In this document: positions 41,132-50,562 of the stretch, piece after piece
Layout of the letters: every line of letters starts with the position of its first letter
How positions within the stretch are numbered: position 1 is the stretch's first letter
Assembly (NCBI GenBank): GCA_013695145.1
Contig: JACDBB010000158.1
Coordinates: forward strand, 1-53,138
Direction of reading: 5' to 3'
DNA length: 53,138 nt
From: Euzebyales bacterium
GTDB taxonomy: Bacteria; Actinomycetota; Nitriliruptoria; Euzebyales; Egibacteraceae
The notes under the pieces: generated by a model
Database searches by the model: none
What the model was told of the DNA's origin: nothing
What the model saw: only the letters and a program-made list of their open reading frames with translations
Position numbers and translations under genes: made by a program

Positions 41132-42658
41132 ATGGCCACCGACCTCGACCCCGACACACGGTCCGCCGCCGGCGGCCGGCCTCGGGCGACGACCGATTCC
41201 CCGCCTGACGCCCAGCGGCAGCGCGTGGCCGCCGTCCTGGTACCCCTGCTGCTGGTAGCGGTGACGGCGACCCTGCGGTTGTACCTCCTCGACACCCCCG
41301 AGCGGATCTACTTCGACGAGACCTACTACGCCAGCGATGCGGTCACCCTGGTCGACCAGGGTGTCGAGGACGGGTTCGTCGTACACCCGCAGGTCGGCAA
41401 GTGGGTGATCGGCGCGGGTGTCGCGCTGCTCGGCGACGGACCGCTCGGCTGGCGCGCGCCGGCCGCGGTCATGGGTACCGCGACGGTCCTGCTCACCTAC
41501 CTCGCCGGCCTGCGGCTGTTCCGGCGTCGCGGCCTCGCCGCACTCGCCGGGCTCCTCGTCGCGGTCGACGGGCTCGCGTTCACGATGAGCCGCATCGCCA
41601 TGCTGGACGCGACCCTGGCGTTCTTCGTGGTGCTCGGCTTCTGGCTGCTGCTCATCGACCGCGACCGTCAGTGGCGGGCGCTGCCCACCCATACGGCCCC
41701 GGACCCGGAGACCGACGCTGACCGGGCGACCGCGACGGCGCTGCCACGGCGCGGCCACGCCTTCCGCTGGCTGGCCGGCCTCGCGTTCGGGCTGGCGCTG
41801 GCCACGAAATGGTCAGCCCTGCTTCCGATCGGCGCCGCCGGGCTGTTCGTGCTCGGCAGCGACCTCGCGTTCCGCAGGCGCACCACGGGCCGCCTGCTCA
41901 TCGCCTGGCCGCGGATCGTGGCCAGCGGCGTGGCCACCCTCGTCCTGCTCCCGGCCCTGGTGTACCTGGTCGGCTACGCGAGCTGGTTCGCCAACTACCA
42001 GCTGACACGGCCAGGCCAGGAGCGCTGCGAGCAGGGCGGGCCAGCCGTCGCGTGCGACTTCGCTCCGACGGTCATGCTCAGCGACTGGTTCGGCGAGCAG
42101 CGGGAGATCGCGCGCTTCCACGCCGACCTGGAGACCGAGCACCAGTACCGGGCCACTGCCTGGACTTGGCCGCTGATGCTGCGCCCGGTGGCGTACTACT
42201 ACGAGAACTGCACCCCGGAGACCCAGGAGCGCCGCGCCGAGGAGGGCGAGACGTGCGAGGTGGCGCCGGGCAACGTCGCCGAGATCCTGGGGATGGGCAA
42301 CCCGCTGCTGTGGTGGATGGCGCTGGCGGCCTACCCCGTGCTCCTGCTCGGCGCGGCGTGGCGGCGTGACTGGGCGGCGGCGGCCATCGCGGTGTTCCTG
42401 CTGGGACAGTACGTCCCGTGGCTGTTCGCCAGCAGGCCGGTGTTCCTGTTCTACGTCACGCCGATCGTGCCGTTCATCGCACTGGCGGTGGCCTGGGCGG
42501 CGGGCTGCGCCCAGCGCTACCGCCCGCTGCGCTGGGTCCCCGCCGCGGTGGCGCTGGTCGCCGTCAGCGGGTTCGTCTACTGGTATCCGGTGCTCGTCGG
42601 CATGGAGATCAGTGACGAGGCCTGGCGGCTGCGCATGTGGAGCGACCGCTGGATCTAG
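41132..42658 (+). CDS. pmt: Dolichyl-phosphate-mannose-protein mannosyltransferase (PMT family)
   Basis: A 508-residue GT-C glycosyltransferase. After a hydrophilic N-terminus and first span, the first loop has IYFDETYYASDAVTLV, the DE catalytic motif of PMTs, then HPQVGKWVIGAGVALLG. MSRIAMLDATLAFFVVLGFWLLL, GLALATKWSALLPIGAAGL and WPLMLRPVAYYYEN are also family segments; about ten to eleven membrane helices are present, ending near SGFVYWYPVLVGM. It should transfer mannose from a polyprenyl-phosphate donor to Ser/Thr of secreted proteins during export. The start is ATG 41132. Confidence 0.92.
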   Translation: MATDLDPDTRSAAGGRPRATTDSPPDAQRQRVAAVLVPLLLVAVTATLRLYLLDTPERIYFDETYYASDAVTLVDQGVEDGFVVHPQVGKWVIGAGVALLGDGPLGWRAPAAVMGTATVLLTYLAGLRLFRRRGLAALAGLLVAVDGLAFTMSRIAMLDATLAFFVVLGFWLLLIDRDRQWRALPTHTAPDPETDADRATATALPRRGHAFRWLAGLAFGLALATKWSALLPIGAAGLFVLGSDLAFRRRTTGRLLIAWPRIVASGVATLVLLPALVYLVGYASWFANYQLTRPGQERCEQGGPAVACDFAPTVMLSDWFGEQREIARFHADLETEHQYRATAWTWPLMLRPVAYYYENCTPETQERRAEEGETCEVAPGNVAEILGMGNPLLWWMALAAYPVLLLGAAWRRDWAAAAIAVFLLGQYVPWLFASRPVFLFYVTPIVPFIALAVAWAAGCAQRYRPLRWVPAAVALVAVSGFVYWYPVLVGMEISDEAWRLRMWSDRWI

Positions 42659-42717
42659 CTGCTCCAGGACTGAATCGAGCTGTTCCAGGACTGTGGAGCG
42701 AGCTGTTCCAGGAACTG
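42657..42717. repeat. Three imperfect 16-17 bp direct repeats after pmt
   Basis: AGCTGCTCCAGGACTG (42657-42672), AGCTGTTCCAGGACTG (42678-42693) and AGCTGTTCCAGGAACTG (42701-42717) follow the pmt stop at spacings of 21-23 bases. Their function is unknown; they begin an 815-base stretch without an intact gene. Confidence 0.7.
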
Positions 42718-42808
42718 TGTCTCAGTGTTGGCCAGCCTCACTTCCACGCCCACCGCCCCGGCAGGAAAAGGCAAAAAAGCTTCGACTCGTCATGCGCGGG
42801 ATGGGAGC

Positions 42809-43058
42809 GTGCTCACTGTGCTGTCGATGTTCTCGGTGACCGGCGTGTCGATGCCGGTCCACTGGCTCGGCCTGCTGATCATCGTCGTATTCGCCGTGGA
42901 CCTTGGGTGCGGGGCTGGCCATCTTCCTCGCCGTGCTCCCGTTCAACCTGATGGGCGACGGTCTGCGCGACGCCCTCGGCCCCCGCCTCGTGCACGAAGG
43001 TCAGACCGGTGTCGGGAGGTCGCAGCGACACAACGGGCGTCGTGCGAGGAAGCGATAG
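42809..43058 (+). pseudogene. Relic of a dipeptide ABC permease: DppB fragment joined to DppC C-terminus
   Basis: From 42809 the frame reads VLTVLSMFSVTGVSMPVHWLGLLIIVVFAVDLG, matching the DppB segment SMPVFWLGLLL...F. From about 42897 the family signal continues in another frame as PWTLGAGLAIFLAVLPFNLMGDGLRDALGPRL, the DppC C-terminus (compare FNLFGDGVRDVLDPK of the intact permease at 3.9 kb), ending at TAG 43056. Two different permease genes are thus represented in 250 bases, so internal deletion of a dppB-dppC pair plus a frame change is likely. There is no start, SBP or ATPase gene nearby. Confidence 0.7.
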
Positions 43059-43351
43059 CCGCCCCAGCGCGGTGCACTAGTCCTGACGAGCCACTGGCCA
43101 AGCCGATGGATCGGGCTCTTTCCTCGCCGTACTCACAGAACGTGAACGATTGTTCCCCGCAGAGTCACGCCTAGGGGTTGTCGCTGCGAGATCGGGCACA
43201 TCTCACAGCGAGGCGGGTCAGCTCTTCGGGAGAAGGGAAGGCACGCAGTCGGAGCACCGACGGCGCTGGGGGGCGACTCGCCGGGAGGCTTCGCGGAGGT
43301 GGGACGGCGTGGCCTTCACCGGCTACGGCGGGACCGGACCACCCCAAACCG

Positions 43352-43391
43352 CGCAACGCGTGGCTTTCGCTCGCGAAGGTCGCGCGTTGCG
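43352..43391 (+). other. Long imperfect RNA hairpin in the intergenic region
   Basis: CGCAACGCG (43352-43360) pairs with CGCGTTGCG (43383-43391), and TTCGC (43366-43370) with GCGAA (43373-43377). The five bases between these arms pair through G-C and G-U pairs on the plus-strand RNA, giving a stem of about 19 pairs. It stands about 110 bases before the first giant ATPase gene, with no U-run. It may be a terminator, an attenuator or a small RNA. The rest of 43059-43473 shows no gene. Confidence 0.4.
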
Positions 43392-43503
43392 GCGTGTCAG
43401 CGGCTCGCGCGTTCCCTCTGGCGCCGACGCGGAGTAGAGTCGGGGCCGAGGCGACGTCTACCGCGTCGTTCGTGTGCGCATGCAACCGCAAGCTGAGGAC
43501 TCC

Positions 43504-46500
43504 GTGGCGGGAGACCGTGTGTCCGGCGCCCAGGCTGTGCACCCCGCGGCCGGACGCCACCTGTCCCACGTCAAGGCCGAGCAGCCGCCTCCCGCGGGAC
43601 CCACCACCCAGGCGAGGCGCTCCGGCGTGCCCGAGCATCCCGCAGGTTCCGTTCTCCACGCCACCGCCGCCGACCGCCCCGCCCACCACCGCAGCGGGCT
43701 GATCGGTCGCGTCCGGGAGCTCGACGAGCTGAAGGGCGCCGTGCAGCGCCTCGCGCTCGGGGAGGGCGCGGTCTACCTGCTGGCGGGCGACGCGGGCAGC
43801 GGCAAGACCCGCCTGGCCGACGAGCTGGCGCACCACGCCGCCGGAGCTGGCGGCGCGGTCTGGTGGGGCCGCTGCTGGGAAGGAGGAGGCGCCCCGGCCT
43901 ACTGGCCGTGGCTGCAGGTGCTCCGCGCGGGCGCCGCGGGACCGCAGGGCCGCCAGGCGCTGGAGGGCCTCGGGCAGGGAGTGCAGGCCCTGCTGACCCT
44001 GCTCCCCGAGCTCGCCCCGGAGGGCGTTGCCCTCCGTCCCGACGTCGAGCACGCACGGTTCTACCTGTTCGACGCGGTGCGCTCGTTCTTCGCCGCATGC
44101 ATGGCACAGGCACCGCTCGTGGTGGTCCTCGACGACGTGCACGCCGCTGACGCCTCGTCGCTCCTGCTGCTGCAGTTCCTCGCCAGGTCGCTGCGGACGC
44201 TGCCGTTGCTGCTGATCGTCACCTACCGGCCGCAGGCGACCCGCTCGTCGATCGAGACGACCCAGCTGCTGGGCGCCGTCGCCCGCGAGGGGCGACACCT
44301 GCCGCTGGGTGGGCTCCCCCGCGACGAGGTGGCGGCCTTCCTCGCCGCAGCCACCGGGGCACCGTCGACGGACACGGTCGTCGAGCACGTCCATGAGATC
44401 ACCGACGGCAACCCCTTCTTCGTGAGAGAGTTCGCCCTGCTGCTCGCCGAGTCGGCATCCGAGGGCAGGCCGGCCGGCGACGCGGCGGCGCTCGGCATCC
44501 CACAAGGGGTACGCGGTGCGCTGCGTCGCCGCCTCGAACCACTCGACCACATGGTCGTCTCGGCGCTCGAGGCCGCTGCGGTGGTCGGCCGGGAGTTCGA
44601 CCTGACCAGGCTCGGGCACGTGACCGGCCGCCCTGGCGACCAGCTGCTCGAGGAGGTCGGCTGCGCTGTCGAGCAGGGGGTGATCGAACCCTCCCGCCGG
44701 CCTGGGCGCTTCCGCTTCGTCCATGGCCTCATGCGCGACCTGCTCGCCGAGGGACTGCCGGCGGTCGACCGTGTCGAACTCCACCAACGCGCGGCCGAGG
44801 CGCTCCGCCACCTCTACGGCGACGCGGTCGAGGAGCACCTCGACGACCTGGCTCACCACCTCCAGCGGGCGGCCACGCCGGGCCAGGGCGCCGACGCCCT
44901 GGAGGTGACGGTGCGTGCAGCCGAACGCGCCCACGCCAAGCTGGCTTTCGAGCAGGCCGCCGCCCGCTACGCCGAAGCGCTCGACCTGGCAGAGCGGCTC
45001 GGCACGGACCGCACAGGACAGCTCGACCTGCTGCTCGCCCGGGGGGAGGTCCTCGCGCGGGCGGGGGCCAACGCCGCGGCGCGTTCCACCTTCCAGACGG
45101 CGGCGGTCGCCGCCCGGGCTCTGGACGACCCGGTGCGCCTGGCGCGCGCAGCTCTCGGTTCGGGCGGCGCCTCCACGACCCCGACCGCGGGCGTGGTCGA
45201 CACCAGCCTGGTCGATCTGCTGAGCGAGGCACGAGCGGCGCTCTCCGACCGTGACGACCGCCTGCGCTCGCTGGTGACGGGCCGACTCGCCATGGAGCGC
45301 TGCTACGTCGGTTCCCGCGACGAGCGAGAAGCGCTCACCAGCGAAGCGGTGGAGCTGGCCCGGCGCACCAACGATCGCGCAACGCTTGCGGCGGCGCTGA
45401 ACGCGCGCCATTTCGCGCTGTGGGGTCTGGAGGATTCCGAGAAGCGACTGGCCGCCGGGACCGAGATCCTCGAGCTGGCCAGCGCGGCGGGCGACGACGA
45501 CCTGGCGATGCAGGGCCACACGTGGCGCGTCGTCGCGCTTCTGGAGCAGGGCGAGGTGACGGCGGCGGACCACGACATCCGGCACCTCACTCGCCTCGCC
45601 GAAGCGCGCCGCCAGCCCTACCACCGGTGGAACGCCGCGGTGCTGCAAGCCATGCGGGCGCTGCTGGACGGCCGGTTCGCCGATGCGGACTCCCTGGCCA
45701 GGCGCGCGCTGGCGCTGGGCGAGCGCCTGGACCTGGGCACGGGTGGGCTGTCGGTCGGTCCGAACGCCCGGATGATGTACGCGGTCCAGCAGTTCAATCG
45801 CCTCAAGGAGGAGGGCCGGCTGCGCACCATCGCCGACACCGTCCGCGGTTTCGTCCAGCAGTACCCGACCCTTCCGGTGTGGCGCTGCGCGCTCGCATTC
45901 CTGTGCTGCCAGGCCGGCGAGCTCGACGAGGCTCGCGCCGAGTTCGAGCGGCTGTCGCTCCACGACTTCCTCGACCTGCCCAAGGACGGCAACTGGCTGG
46001 TGGCGATCACGCTGCTGGCCGAGGTCTGCGCCGCCCTCGGCGACGCGCGCCGCGCCGAGCAGCTGGCCGAGCTGCTGGCGCCCCACGCCGGACGAGTCAT
46101 CGTGGTCGCTCAGGGAGCATCGTGTCGGGGCGCGGTGACTCACTACCTGGGCCTGCTGGCCGCCACTGCCGGCCGCGGCGACGAGGCGCTGGCGCACTTC
46201 GGCGACGCCGCCACCACGCACGACCGGCTCGGCGCCCGGGCCCACGCGATCACGACTCGGGTCGCCTGGGCGCGTTGCCTGTTGAGCCACCGTGGTGACG
46301 CCCAGCTGGCTCACAGGCTGCTCGCGCAGGCGAGGGAGGCCGCCGCCGAGCTGGGGTTGACCGATCCCGCCGGCGACCTGGATGCGGATCGGGTGGCACC
46401 GCTCGATCGCGGCCCTGGGGCCGCGCGCGCACCCGCTCCGCGGGCCCGCGCACGCGCGACCCTCCGGCGCCGTGGGCTGGTGTGGACGATCGCCTACGAT

Positions 46501-47022
46501 GGGGTCATCACGTCGCTCAAGCAGGCTCGCGGGCTCGAGTACCTCGCGTTGCTGCTGTCGGAGCCCGGCGTGGAGCAGCATGCCCTCAGCCTCGAGCAGG
46601 CGGCACGCCCGACCGCCGGGTTCGTCGGCCCGGCAAGCGGCAAGGACCCGCTGGCAGAGCTCGGGGACCTCGATCAGCTGCGCGAGCGGTTCACCGAGCT
46701 GCGCGCTGAGATCGACGAGGCCGAGGCGTTCCACGACGAGGAGCGCGGCGCGCGGGCAAGCGCGCACCTCGACGCGCTCACGCGACGGCTGGCCGAACGC
46801 GCCGGTGTGGACGACGGCGACGGCGCAGCCAGGTCCGAGCGCGCGCGGGTGAACGTGACGCGGGCCATCAGAGCCGTTATGGCAAAGATCGGGGCGAACG
46901 ACCCGGCGCTCGGGCGTCACCTCGAGACCACCGTACGTACCGGCACGTACTGCGTGTACCGTCCCGACCCACGAGTCACGCTCACATGGGACATCACGAT
47001 CGCCGAGCCGGAGAGCGCCTGA
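43504..47022 (+). CDS. STAND-type AAA ATPase/TPR regulator-like protein, copy 1
   Basis: A protein of about 1172 residues. I take GTG 43504 (VAGDRVSG), with GAGGA just upstream; GTG 43474 and ATG 43480 are in frame too. After a disordered N-terminus, an AAA_16-type ATPase begins at SGLIGRVRELDELKGAV, with Walker [37 protein letters not shown], Walker B VVVLDDVHAADASS and DGNPFFVREFALLL. The long middle is helical, TPR-like. The C-terminus (about 980-1172) has VWTIAYDGVITSLKQARGLEYLALLLSEPG, a basic coiled region, and ERARVNVTRAIRAVMAKIGANDPALGRHLETTVRTGTYCVYRPDP. This end resembles a degenerate winged helix; no LuxR HTH is present. It is probably a signal-gated regulator. Confidence 0.75.
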   Translation: MAGDRVSGAQAVHPAAGRHLSHVKAEQPPPAGPTTQARRSGVPEHPAGSVLHATAADRPAHHRSGLIGRVRELDELKGAVQRLALGEGAVYLLAGDAGSGKTRLADELAHHAAGAGGAVWWGRCWEGGGAPAYWPWLQVLRAGAAGPQGRQALEGLGQGVQALLTLLPELAPEGVALRPDVEHARFYLFDAVRSFFAACMAQAPLVVVLDDVHAADASSLLLLQFLARSLRTLPLLLIVTYRPQATRSSIETTQLLGAVAREGRHLPLGGLPRDEVAAFLAAATGAPSTDTVVEHVHEITDGNPFFVREFALLLAESASEGRPAGDAAALGIPQGVRGALRRRLEPLDHMVVSALEAAAVVGREFDLTRLGHVTGRPGDQLLEEVGCAVEQGVIEPSRRPGRFRFVHGLMRDLLAEGLPAVDRVELHQRAAEALRHLYGDAVEEHLDDLAHHLQRAATPGQGADALEVTVRAAERAHAKLAFEQAAARYAEALDLAERLGTDRTGQLDLLLARGEVLARAGANAAARSTFQTAAVAARALDDPVRLARAALGSGGASTTPTAGVVDTSLVDLLSEARAALSDRDDRLRSLVTGRLAMERCYVGSRDEREALTSEAVELARRTNDRATLAAALNARHFALWGLEDSEKRLAAGTEILELASAAGDDDLAMQGHTWRVVALLEQGEVTAADHDIRHLTRLAEARRQPYHRWNAAVLQAMRALLDGRFADADSLARRALALGERLDLGTGGLSVGPNARMMYAVQQFNRLKEEGRLRTIADTVRGFVQQYPTLPVWRCALAFLCCQAGELDEARAEFERLSLHDFLDLPKDGNWLVAITLLAEVCAALGDARRAEQLAELLAPHAGRVIVVAQGASCRGAVTHYLGLLAATAGRGDEALAHFGDAATTHDRLGARAHAITTRVAWARCLLSHRGDAQLAHRLLAQAREAAAELGLTDPAGDLDADRVAPLDRGPGAARAPAPRARARATLRRRGLVWTIAYDGVITSLKQARGLEYLALLLSEPGVEQHALSLEQAARPTAGFVGPASGKDPLAELGDLDQLRERFTELRAEIDEAEAFHDEERGARASAHLDALTRRLAERAGVDDGDGAARSERARVNVTRAIRAVMAKIGANDPALGRHLETTVRTGTYCVYRPDPRVTLTWDITIAEPESA

Positions 47023-47059
47023 TGAGCCCGATGAGACTGAGTCGCCCTCAGGTGCTGAG

Positions 47060-50000
47060 GTGAGCGCAGCGAGGCAGGGACCGGGCAGCCTTCTCGGGCG
47101 GGATACCGAGATCGCCGAGTTGGAGCTGGCCCTGGACGGCGCAGTCCGCAGCCGGGGGACGCTGGTCGTCGTCACCGGCGAGGCGGGCATCGGCAAGACC
47201 CGCCTGTCCGACGAGACCGCCGCCCGTGCCGGCGCCATGGGCTTCATGGTCGCGTGGGGCCGTTGCTGGGAGGGCGGCGGCGCGCCCGCGTACTGGCCGT
47301 GGATCCAGGTGTTGCGCACCTGCGCGACCGTGACGGATCTCGACCCCCTCGTGGCGAAGTTCGACCCGGCAGGCGCGCACCTCGCGTCCCTAGTCCGCGG
47401 CGTGGCCCCCAAGGGGCGCGGCGACGGTGACGGCGCCTACCCAGAGCACGAGCGCTTCGTGCTGTTCGACGCGCTGACCCGGCTGCTCGCCGAGGTCGCG
47501 GCCACGCGGCCACTGCTGGTCATCCTCGACGACCTTCACGCCGCCGACGCGGCGTCGCTGCGGCTGCTGCAGTTCCTCGCCCGCGGCCTGCGAGAGCTCC
47601 CGCTGATGGTCGTCGGCACGACGCGCGACCCCGGCGGGCCCGCGGATCCCGAGAAGGCGCGGCTGCTCGGCAAGCTGCACCAGGACGGCCGTCGGCTCGC
47701 GCTGAGCGGCCTGCCGGCCACCGTGGTGGGCCTGCTGATGCGCGATCGAGCGGGACGCGCGCTCGACCAGAGCCTCGTCACCGCCGTGCACGCGGCGACC
47801 AGCGGCAACCCCTTCTTCGTCGACGAGATCGTGCGGCTCCTCGCTGCGGAGCGCCTCCTCGACGCGCGCGGTCTGCAGGAGGCTGTGCGCCTTCCGCAGC
47901 AACTGCGAGAGGTCATCTGGCGCCGGCTCGACCCGCTGCCGGAGCCGGTGATCCAGGTCCTCTCGGTGGCTGCGGTCCTGGGACGGTCGTTCGAGCTGAC
48001 GCTCCTGGCCGACGTGGCCGGCTCCGAACCGGACGCGGTGCTCGAGCTGCTCGGGTCCGCGGCGGCGCAGGGGCTCCTCGAGGAACCCGCGGCTCCGGCC
48101 GGACGCTGGACGTTCCGGCACGGCCTGATCCGCGAGGCGCTCTACCACGAGCTGTCGACGGCCTCCCGCGTGCGTCTGCACCGCAAGGCCGCGCAGTCGC
48201 TGGAGGCCGAACACGGGCAGCAGCTCGACGCCCGCGTGACGCTGCTCGCACACCACTACCTGCAGGCCGCCGCTGGCGGGGATGCCGACAAGGCGGTGAG
48301 CTACGCCTGGCGCGCGGGCGACGCGGCGAAGGCGGTGCTCGCGTTCGAGGAGGCGGTCGCCCAGTATCGTCACGCGCAGGAACTGGCCGACCAAGCGGGC
48401 CTCGACCGGCGCCAGCGCACCGAGCTCATGCTCGCCATGGCGGCGGCGCAGACCCGCAGCGGCGCGTTCACCGCCGCGCAGGGCTCGTGGGAGGAGGCGA
48501 TGTCCATGGCCCGGGCGACCGGCCAGGCCGAGCACATGGCCCGAGCCGCCCTGGGCGCGTCGCTGCAGGGGATGCTGTTCGGCGTGACCGACACCAGTCG
48601 GGTCGCGTTCCTGGAAGAGGCGCTCGCGGCCCAGGATGTCCAGGATCAGGATGCTGCGCCGACAGCCGCCCGCACGCGCCTGCTCGCGCGGCTGGCCGCC
48701 GAGCTGTACTGGTCGGACCGGGAACGCAGCCGCGCGCTGTCAGAGGAGGCGGTGGCCCTGGCCGACAGCCTGGACGACGACGCGGTCCGGGCGTACACCC
48801 TGCACGCGCTGCACTATGCCCAGCGGGGACCGGACGCGGGCCCCGAGCGGCTGGCGATGGCCGCGCGCATCGTCGCGCTGGCGGAACGGGCGCACGACAC
48901 CGAGATCGCCCTCGCGGCCCGCGCGGCGCACGTCGTGGACCTGTTCGAGGTCGGCGATCTCGACGTCATGGACGACGAGCTGGAAGCCCTGAGCGAGCGG
49001 GCCGGTCGGCTGCAGCATCCCGCCTTCCGCTGGTACGCCGCGGTGTACCAGATGGTGCGTGCACTCCTGGAAGGCCGTTTCGAGGACGCCGATGCCCTCG
49101 GCGCCGCAGCGTCCGAAGCGAGCCTCCAGGCGCCCGAGTTCCTGGTCGGCAGGTTCTTCGCCGAGGCGGTCAGCGACCTGCGCGAACTCGACGACCGTGC
49201 CCTGCGGCGGCACGGGAACCGACTGGAGGAGATGGCCGACCGCTATCCCGGCGTGTTCCTGTGGCGCTGCTTGCTGGCGCTCAACCGCGCCGTGCGGGGC
49301 CAGATCGGGAGCGCGCGTGGCGACGTCACGGTCCTGACGGATCAGCTGCTCGACCAGGAGCGGCGCGACGCTCACTGGCTCGTCGGCTGCTGCCTGCTCG
49401 CCGAGGCGGCCGCGGTGCTGAGCGCTGCCCGGCCAGGGGGCCCGGACATCGGTGGTGCCCATCGTCAGGCCCTCAGGTCGGAGCGCGACGACGCGGACGA
49501 TCTGAGCGCGGCGACTCGGCTCGCGGACGCGCTCCGGCCCTACGCCGACCGGCTGGCGGTCGCAGGCCGCGTCGCCGCCTGCCGCGGGTCGGTGTCCTAC
49601 GCGCTGGGCGTGGTCGGGGTCGCCACAGGCGCGCTCGACGTCGCGATCGCCGACCTGGACCAGGCCGCGGCCTCCCACCGTCACCTCAACGCGCGCCCAC
49701 ACCTTGCCCGGAGCCTGGTGGCGCTGGCGGGCGCGCTGGAGCGGCGCGCGGCCAGCGGCGACCGGGCGCGGTCGACGACCGTGCGGCGGGAGGCCGCCGC
49801 GCTCGCGGAGGAGCTGGGCCTCGACCGCCTCGCCGGACGGGCCCATGCGCTCGCGGACGCGCCCGAACTGGCGTGGGAGGGGGTGCTGCGCCGTGAGGGC
49901 GAGTACTGGTCCATCGCCGACGACGCGCGGGTGGTCCGCCTGAAGGACGCTCGCGGGCTGCACCACCTGGCCATGCTGCTGGGCTCCCCGGGACAGGCCC

Positions 50001-50482
50001 TCCACGCGCTCGACCTGGTGGTCGGCCGCGGCGGCCGCCCCGGCGGCCTGCGCGGTGGGAGCGCGGCTGCCTCGACCGACCCCGCCGACGGGCTCGTCGT
50101 CCGCCGCGGGGACGCCGACGACGCCGTGCTCGATCTGCAGGCCAAGGCCGCCTACCGGCGACGCCTGGGCCAGCTGGTCGAACTGATGGCCGCGGCCGAG
50201 CGGTCCGGCGACCAGGATCGCCTGCTTGAGATCCGCGCCGAGTCGCAGGCGCTCGAGGAGGCGCTGGCGGGCGCGCAAGGCCTCGGAGGCCGGGACCGGT
50301 CCGCCCCGAACGCGGCGGAGCGGGCGCGGGTCAGCGTGCGCAAGGCCCTGTCGACGGTGCTGGCGCGCATCACGCAGGCGCACCCTGCGCTCGGCGAGCA
50401 CCTGCAGGCCACGATCCGCACCGGGACCTACTGCGCCTACGAGCCGGATCCGCTCGCACCGGTCCGCTGGCGGATCGAGTGA
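47060..50482 (+). CDS. STAND-type AAA ATPase/TPR regulator-like protein, copy 2
   Basis: A 1140-residue paralogue of the preceding gene, 37 bases downstream, from GTG 47060 ([21 protein letters not shown]). It has Walker [37 protein letters not shown], Walker [34 protein letters not shown], a long TPR-like middle, and the same C-terminal module ([40 protein letters not shown], then [45 protein letters not shown]). It lacks the N-terminal extension of copy 1. The shared order of domains indicates tandem duplication followed by strong divergence of the middle part. Confidence 0.78.
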   Translation: MSAARQGPGSLLGRDTEIAELELALDGAVRSRGTLVVVTGEAGIGKTRLSDETAARAGAMGFMVAWGRCWEGGGAPAYWPWIQVLRTCATVTDLDPLVAKFDPAGAHLASLVRGVAPKGRGDGDGAYPEHERFVLFDALTRLLAEVAATRPLLVILDDLHAADAASLRLLQFLARGLRELPLMVVGTTRDPGGPADPEKARLLGKLHQDGRRLALSGLPATVVGLLMRDRAGRALDQSLVTAVHAATSGNPFFVDEIVRLLAAERLLDARGLQEAVRLPQQLREVIWRRLDPLPEPVIQVLSVAAVLGRSFELTLLADVAGSEPDAVLELLGSAAAQGLLEEPAAPAGRWTFRHGLIREALYHELSTASRVRLHRKAAQSLEAEHGQQLDARVTLLAHHYLQAAAGGDADKAVSYAWRAGDAAKAVLAFEEAVAQYRHAQELADQAGLDRRQRTELMLAMAAAQTRSGAFTAAQGSWEEAMSMARATGQAEHMARAALGASLQGMLFGVTDTSRVAFLEEALAAQDVQDQDAAPTAARTRLLARLAAELYWSDRERSRALSEEAVALADSLDDDAVRAYTLHALHYAQRGPDAGPERLAMAARIVALAERAHDTEIALAARAAHVVDLFEVGDLDVMDDELEALSERAGRLQHPAFRWYAAVYQMVRALLEGRFEDADALGAAASEASLQAPEFLVGRFFAEAVSDLRELDDRALRRHGNRLEEMADRYPGVFLWRCLLALNRAVRGQIGSARGDVTVLTDQLLDQERRDAHWLVGCCLLAEAAAVLSAARPGGPDIGGAHRQALRSERDDADDLSAATRLADALRPYADRLAVAGRVAACRGSVSYALGVVGVATGALDVAIADLDQAAASHRHLNARPHLARSLVALAGALERRAASGDRARSTTVRREAAALAEELGLDRLAGRAHALADAPELAWEGVLRREGEYWSIADDARVVRLKDARGLHHLAMLLGSPGQALHALDLVVGRGGRPGGLRGGSAAASTDPADGLVVRRGDADDAVLDLQAKAAYRRRLGQLVELMAAAERSGDQDRLLEIRAESQALEEALAGAQGLGGRDRSAPNAAERARVSVRKALSTVLARITQAHPALGEHLQATIRTGTYCAYEPDPLAPVRWRIE

Positions 50483-50489
50483 CCGCTTG

Positions 50490-50562
50490 GCCCGTGACGT
50501 GAGGGCCCGTGACGTGAGGGCCTGTGACGTGAGGGCCCGTGACGTGAGGGCCCGTGACGCGC
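50490..50562. repeat. 15-bp tandem repeat (about five copies) spanning a start region
   Basis: GCCCGTGACGTGAGG is repeated at 50490, 50505, 50520 (one C/T change) and 50535, with a degenerate fifth copy at 50550. Because 15 is a multiple of three, the frame of the following methyltransferase gene is kept, and the units encode RDVRA. In-frame GTG codons occur at 50499, 50514, 50529 and 50544. Confidence 0.9.

Noticed and set aside
43171-47412. A very long minus-strand open frame (about 1413 codons) opposite the first giant ATPase gene
   Set aside because: It is an antisense shadow: the plus strand has Walker motifs, conserved family blocks and the expected codon bias, and the minus frame shows none. 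Long antisense frames are common at this GC content.
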